Assembly: GCA_034509755.1 (NCBI GenBank)
Contig: CM067557.1
Span: forward strand, 35,584,001 to 35,648,000
DNA length: 64,000 nucleotides
Direction of reading: 5' to 3'
From: Anisodus tanguticus
Taxonomy: Eukaryota; Streptophyta; Magnoliopsida; Solanales; Solanaceae
Every line of letters begins with the position of its first letter. Position 1 is the stretch's first letter. Of this stretch, positions 58,387 to 64,000 are shown piece by piece. Under the pieces are notes generated by a model. It ran no database searches. It worked only from the letters and a program-made list of their open reading frames with translations, and was not told where the DNA came from. The position numbers and the translations under genes are program-made.

Positions 58387-61053
58387 AGGTATAATAAAGT
58401 GGCTAAAGGGCTTTATAGTATGCAGTTGCATTTATATACATACAATTAGGTCCTGGTTTATTCTCATTGTCTATTTTTGTTTTATTATTTGCTTTTTAAG
58501 AGTTCAAGAGGATCTTTGCTTGCTTAGTCTTTAAGCTTCTTAATTAAACTTCTTTACTTGCACCCCTCTTACCTTGCTAATTATTAAGAGTCTTTTGGTT
58601 CACGTACTCGTTATACAGGAATTATATGTAGTGAACAATTACATAATGCGAGGAATAATAACGTTATATGATTGTTGTGCAATGAACAGTAATAATAGAA
58701 TGCTATGTAGGGATGGCCTTTAAGAGCATATTTGTCTTTAAATATACTCTTATTCACGTATTGCAGATATACTTTTCTTATTCACATTCAATCTCGCAAG
58801 AAATTATATAAATTATTTCATACAGTATGCTGATATATAATAAGTTTAAATATACCTTCAATCAAATATTGCATTAGTTGTGTGAAATTAATTTCTCTTA
58901 AGCAGCCAACCAGACGTTACATTAATTGTGCACTAACCTTTTTCTTATGCAATTAACCAAATATTATAATACTACATTACTACATATGCATAATTTATGT
59001 AGGAATTACATATCTTTTTGATGTGATAAACCAAATTAATGGTCCCATAGAGTGTGGTGGTTTCATATGTGTTGAATGCATGGAGAAAGTAGTGGTTTCA
59101 GCTTATTGATCAGCTGGGTATATATTATGTGCATCTTGAGATTAAAGTTAAGTTTACTCTTTTCTGAATATTCTATGCAGCGAGGAAACCAATACAATAA
59201 AATAATTCATAGGATCATAATATGTGCGTCCAACAGAAATGATTAAACTATAAGAGAGAAATGAATTATGATTAATTGAGAAAAAGGTCAGTCTTGGGGT
59301 TGCTTTGGACAAACATTCTTAATATTGTCGGGGACCAAATTAAACGTAACTTTTTCTACGTCCCCCCCCCCCCCCCTCCCCAACCCTCCAATCAAGACCT
59401 CCCCCTACCCCACTAGGAAAAGTTGGGGGAGGCTGTGGATATAATATTTTGTGAAAGAAGGTAGTAGTATATGAGATATACAGTGGTAGAGAAATTAAAG
59501 AGAAAAATAATCCTACCTCGGGACCTCACATTATTCTAAAGTGAATAGAATCCGACACTCTGCCTAAATAGTTAGTATAACAAAATTTATGAATTAACTT
59601 TGGCCCACTGAGGCTAAAGTTCACACAGAATACAATATTGTTGTATGTTGTGTTTATAAGTTGTATATGTTGGTTCAATTATTTTTTACATTGGATATAT
59701 CCTAGCTAGCTAGCTAGGCTTCCATATGCGGACCAAACAAACTGAAATAAATAAAACAAAGGGATTTTATATTGTATAGTTATCCATCAAAATAATAGCC
59801 GGCAAATATATATGTATATACTTACATTATACATGTTTTATACATAGCTAGTTATATTTTCTTGTATATATAACAGGAAATTCTAATTATTTTTTGCAAG
59901 AGGCCAAATATGTTCCCTAAAATAAGTCCTTTATCCATTGATGTACTTCCTTTCGTCCATTTTCCGGGGTTGAAAAGAGAAATGAAAGATTTTTGTGAGT
60001 TCATGGCAATAGGTTCCTTTCCTTTTCGAATAGTAACGCCTGGCAATGCAATTTCCTTCATATTCTGATGCCTACAACATGTAATTAAGGAGATTGTTTA
60101 TATATATATATATATAGTGATTTCCTGCATTGTCAATAGCACTTTTCGTTACAAACAAAGCGAATATGATGCTTTTAGCACTTTCAAAAATGAAGGCCTG
60201 CATGACACTCGGCGTTAACACTCAATCCGAAAATCGTTACTAAGCCTAGTTTTAATGCTAATGTGCGGCGAAAGCATACGCAAATAGTAAGACTTCCATC
60301 GCTTTAATTAGATTCTCGCTTGGAGCAAATTGCGACTATATTTGCAAATCTTTTTTAAAAGGAGACAAAGTTTAAAGAGTTGTCTAAAAAAAAACTACTC
60401 AAGTACTGTAAATCACTTATGAAGGATGATTTTCATTAAAAGTGTTCGAAAATTGCAGTATAATTACGCAATATGATAACTACAATAACCTATTTGTTTG
60501 TCGTGATATAATTACAGTATAATTATAAAATTAATAATCTTTTTCACATGAATGTGTAAATAAGTTTCGATGTATGTGTATATAAGAAATATAAAGATTT
60601 AAGAAGAAAATTTTGAAAAATCATTTGGTTAGTACCACCAATTCTCTTCCTCCCCCTCCCTCGGGGGAATTGGAGAGGATAATTACTCCCCTCAATTATA
60701 TTCATTTTCATGTTGACCGAGTAATTAGTGGGACAAAATGCAAAAAATATATAATTAAATTCAATTACACCCAAATTTAATTACAAGGTGTCTATTCAAA
60801 CAAGCTCTAAGCCAGGTCGAGCTTACACTGTTACCTTGCAAATAGACCACCATTCTGATCCATGGGGTGGCCAAAATGGGGCCTAGGATTTAGGAATAAG
60901 ATCGTCTAAAGGCTTGACAGAATAGGCCCATTGGATATTCAGAGCCCGCTAGGAAAAGGCATTGCCCTTTCAGAAGGAAAATTTACACAACTGCACAAGC
61001 ACAACTGAGTTTAGTTGGAGAAATGAATCAAGAGAGAAAAAATATGAAGTGTT
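58387..61053. other. Intergenic region upstream of the Dof gene
   Basis: No other gene. Noted: a run of about 15 C (59361-59376), a TA run near 60103-60116, and small AT-rich stretches. Some of this may be Dof promoter sequence. Confidence 0.5.
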
Positions 61054-61740
61054 TGCACGGATTATCCTTCAAACGCACTGGTTTTTAATTTTCGCCTCTC
61101 ATATCTGTGTTCTTTAATTTTTGTTCATGCTGCTCATTTAATGAAAATGTTCAGACCTGCTTTGCTCGGCATAAGTTATATAATATTTATCTTCAGAAAC
61201 TAAACTTTTACCTCCCTCAACACAAGTTCTATATGAATTAAGTTTATGTGGCATAAGTTGTGCTCTCTCCGTTCCATAATAAGTGGTATTTTTAGCTTAG
61301 GCACACCCCTTAAAAAATAATCATTTAAAAAAAAGTATGAGTGTTTTTACTAACTTACCCCTAATTAATGCCTAGAAAAGAAAAACTATTTAATAATTCT
61401 TGATTATGTAAATAAGGGTAATTTGGGAAGAATAAAGTCAATTTCTTCTTGAAATTCTAAAATATCACTTATTTTGGAACAAAATGAAAAGCCTAAAACA
61501 CAACTTATTATGAAACAGAGAGAGTAGTATTTTTCAGATTATGTTGATTGTTGAAAATTTTGTCATGTTCAACATAATTTGTGGGATATTATGATACATA
61601 TGCCGAGTGAAATGTAAACTTTCCTGAACGAAATTTAAACTTATGCACGCGAAAAGTGCCGAAGGGCAAATTACAGACCACAAATTTGAGGGACAAAATT
61701 AAAAACCACCCCGAAATAGGGACATTTGTGTGAATGACCC
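61054..61740. repeat. TIR repeat family member E, with nested MITE
   Basis: Left TTGCACGGATTATCCTTC, then TTTTTAATTTTCGCC. Right AAATTAAAAACCACCCCG, then GGGACATTTGTG and TGAATGACCC. The interior shares GCTTTGCTCGGCATAAGTT and CAGATTATGTTG...TTGAAAATTTT with copy B at 6697-7115. A MITE interrupts it at 61262-61526. Confidence 0.7.
61262..61526. repeat. MITE nested in TIR repeat E
   Basis: GCTCTCTCCGTTCCATAATA on the left and ACTTATTATGAAACAGAGAG on the right. Copy B of the host repeat lacks this segment, giving an empty-site comparison. Confidence 0.75.
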
Positions 61741-61936
61741 AAAAAATATTGCTCCCTGTTTCACGCTGAATCCGATAAAAAATAAATATTGAATTTCAAC
61801 TAAAAGCTTGAATGGCATAATCTTTAAAGTTAAATCATGAGGGAAGGGATGTGATTTCTTTAAGTAGACGATGGATCGTCATCTAATTAGTAACTCAATC
61901 ATTTGTAATTAAGTTGGATAATTATCTACGTAGAAA
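61741..61936. other. Short intergenic stretch
   Basis: Nothing recognised. Confidence 0.5.
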
Positions 61937-61972
61937 TGTATTAATTTTTCTTGTGGAGTCTTTCTCATTAAT

Positions 61973-62028
<56 letters not shown>

Positions 62029-62132
62029 CAATATGGAATCCTAATACAAGAGAGATCTTATAACTACCATAATTATACAACACTAATAAATACAAATATA
62101 TGGTGAATATTCTACTAATATTCACTAATACA
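61937..62132 (-). repeat. 3' LTR of the truncated copia, containing (TA)n
   Basis: TG...CA ends. A long TA microsatellite (about 61976-62021) lies inside. Confidence 0.85.
61976..62021. repeat. (TA)n microsatellite
   Basis: Uninterrupted TA dinucleotides. Confidence 0.95.
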
Positions 62133-63645
62133 CCTCCTCAGTCGGAGCGGGAGTAGGCCAGACGCTTAGGTTGTATCTGAAGTCGAGGAATAGCTGTCTA
62201 GGTAGTCCTTTAGTGAATATATCTGCATACTGATATGAAGAGGGCACATGAAATACCTTGACATGTCCAATAACAACCTTCTCATGAACAAAGTGTTTAT
62301 CCATCTCAATGTGCTTGGTTCGCTGATGTTGAACTGGATTGTAAGATAAATAAACGGCGGATATGTTATCACAATATACCAAAGACGCCTTACGCAAGGG
62401 ACACTGGAACTCCAAAAGAAGGTTTCGGAGCCAGCAGATCTCGGCAACAACATTTGCAACGCCTCTATACTCTGCTTCTGCACTCGAACGGGATAAGGTG
62501 GCTTGCCTCTTGGCAGACCAAGAAATGAGATTATCCCATAAGAACACACAGTAGCCGAAGGTGGAGCGTCGCGTGTCCGGGCAACCTGCCCAATCAACAT
62601 CCGTATATGATAATAATCTAGTCGTACCGAGGGGTATAGATGCAATCCATAATCAAGTATGCCTTTAACATAACGAATGATACGCTTAAGAGATGTAAAA
62701 TGAGGCTCCCTGAGGGCATGCATGAATAAGCATACATGCTGAACAACATAAGCAATGTCAGGCCTGGTGAAAGTAAGATATTGTAGTGCACTTGCAAGAC
62801 TCATGTAGAGTGTGAGATCGGACACTGGATTACCATCAACAACACTAAGCTATGATTTAGAATCAACCAGCGTGGACATGATTTTGCAGTTCGCCATTTT
62901 AGCCCTGTACACCATCTCCTCTGCATACTTGCGCTGACACAAAAACATAGTATCTACAGAACGGGTCACTGATATCCCCAAAAAATAGCTCGACTTCCCC
63001 AAGTCAGTCATCGCAAATTCAATCTTAAGTAATGCAATAATCTCATTTTTCAACAAATCAGAGGAGGCAATAAGCACTATGGCATCCACGTATAATAACA
63101 AATAAGCAATGTTACTACCTCAATAAAAAATAAATAGAGAAATATCACATTTACTGCATATAAACTCAATCTGCATGATGTACCATGTAAAACGTTCATA
63201 CCACGCTCTAGGGGCCTATTTCAAACCTTAAAGTGACTTACGGAGACGACATACATACTTAGGGGTTGTTGGATGGACAAAATCAGGCGGTTGGTGCATG
63301 TAAACAGTTTCTTTCAAATCCCCATGTAAAAACGCATTTTTCACATCAAGTTGATGAATCGGCCAATGCTTACCCATAGCAATAATCAGAACTGTGCGAA
63401 TGGTAGAGGGTTTAACAACCGGACTGAATGTCTCACCACAATCAATACACTCCTGCTGATTCGTGTCATTCGCCATAAGTCTCACCTTGTATCTCTTTAG
63501 ATCACCACTGTCTCGATATTTGTGATGAAAAAGTCACATGCATCAAATCACATTCATTCCCTCCGGTCTAGGAACCAAATCTCAAGTGTGCTATTGTGTT
63601 AAAGCATTAAATTCCTCACGCATGACTGCATTCCAATTTGGGTCA
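62125..63645 (-). pseudogene. copia RT-RNase H pseudogene
   Basis: RT: NAFLHGDLKETVYMHQ at about 63300. The catalytic YVDD box reads YVDA at about 63090 (LLYVDAIVLIASS), so the second Asp is lost. LGISVTRSVDTMFLCQRKYA follows. RNase H: the D-containing segment is frameshifted near 62600, then SRSSAEAEYRG, YCDNISAV, and ADIFTKGLPRQLFLDF to the stop at 62125. Frameshifts near 63230, 62850 and 62560. Confidence 0.9.
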
Positions 63646-63734
63646 AGTTTGATTAATTTTGAGTTTTTGGGAATTGGGGATATTGTTTGGGTGGATAGGT
63701 TGAATTGGATTTTGCGTTTGAAAATTTCGTATTG

Positions 63735-64000
63735 GGCACGGGTTTCCATGTGGTGCGTGGGATATAAACTTTGTCCGTGAGAAGGTTTCTATTAGACATA
63801 TCAAGATATTGCATGTGCCCTCTTCAGATCAGTATGCAGATATATTCACTAAAGAACTACCTAGACAGTTATTTCTCGACTTCAGATCCAACCTAAGCGT
63901 CCAGCCTCCTCGCGCTCCGACTGAAGAGGTGTATTAGTAAATATTAGTAGAATATACAAGTAGCTGGAGCAAATGAGAAAACATTCTGGCTTGAATGATT
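63735..64000 (+). mobile_element. 3' end of a second copia of the same family, plus strand
   Basis: The RNase H C-terminus (INFVREKVSIRHIKILHVPS, QYADIFTKELPRQLFLDF) runs on the plus strand to a stop at about 63938, with the purine tract GACTGAAGAGG and LTR start TGTATTAGTAAATATTAGTA at 63930. The window ends in or just after the LTR. It is inverted relative to the copy at 61937-63645. Confidence 0.85.

Larger units (their letters stand above)
61937..63645 (-). mobile_element. Truncated RE1-like copia, 3' part, minus strand
   Basis: It begins in pol at about 63645 (DPNWNAVMREEFNAL). RT (CGETFSPVVKPSTIR, LDVKNAFLHGDLKE) and RNase H follow, then a purine tract and a 196-bp 3' LTR (62132-61937: TGTATTAGTGAATATTAGTA ... 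TTAATACA). The LTR overlaps the polyprotein stop (GAGGAGGTGTATTAG). It has no gag, integrase or 5' LTR. Confidence 0.88.

Noticed and set aside
1..64000. CRISPR arrays, bacterial operons, organellar DNA, rRNA genes
   Set aside because: No regularly spaced direct repeats with unique spacers, no bacterial gene organisation, no rRNA motifs; the content is plant nuclear.

Overview
The window is plant nuclear DNA, most likely from a Solanaceae species (nightshade family: Nicotiana, Lycium or Solanum type). That is inferred from AT-rich intergenic DNA, intron-containing genes, several tRNA-derived SINEs that look like the tobacco TS/SolS type, RTE- and L1-type LINEs, Ty1/copia elements, and an LTR that starts like the Ogre-type Ty3/gypsy elements of this family. 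No genus can be fixed from the sequence alone. There are no tRNA or rRNA genes, no CRISPR array and nothing bacterial.

Only two intact-looking host genes are visible. One is a seven-exon WD40-repeat gene on the + strand (35393-39105, 919 codons predicted, WDR44-like plant family). The other is a two-exon Dof zinc-finger transcription factor on the - strand (56957-58236, 354 residues predicted). They lie about 18 kb apart, and the space between them is filled with retrotransposons and MITEs.

Layout. 1-7.6 kb: SINEs, a decayed RTE LINE, and two copies of a TIR repeat family. 8.1-17.2 kb: a copia retrotransposon with both LTRs and a TTATA target duplication, split by a 3.6 kb solo LTR that has its own target duplication. 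17.7-22.4 kb: a small solo LTR, a truncated copia on the - strand, and a tandem array of short TRIM-like LTRs. 21.7-25.1 kb: an L1-type LINE broken by a two-LTR chimeric element and by a 1.6 kb LTR-like block. 25.3-26.4 kb: MITEs. 28.3-32.9 kb: a copia on the - strand that lost its 5' LTR. 33.6-34.7 kb: a TRIM-size LTR element. 35.4-39.1 kb: the WD40 gene. 39.5-39.7 kb: a very short TRIM. 43.2-50.1 kb: a copia with nearly identical LTRs, a GAGAG target duplication and a ruined interior. 50.2-53.6 kb: a MITE cluster with threefold nesting. 54.9-56.5 kb: a duplicated AT-rich repeat with a GC-rich island. 57-58.2 kb: the Dof gene. 61-64 kb: a TIR repeat and two inverted copia 3' ends.

The transposon parts do not work together as a pathway; all coding remnants carry stops or frameshifts. 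The most unusual structures are (1) hybrid elements whose family identity changes exactly at the primer-binding site, (2) MITEs of one family inserted repeatedly at the same internal TA, and (3) a TIR repeat family carrying tRNA-B-box-like GGTTCGAACC motifs near both ends. All boundaries were read by eye, without alignment tools.
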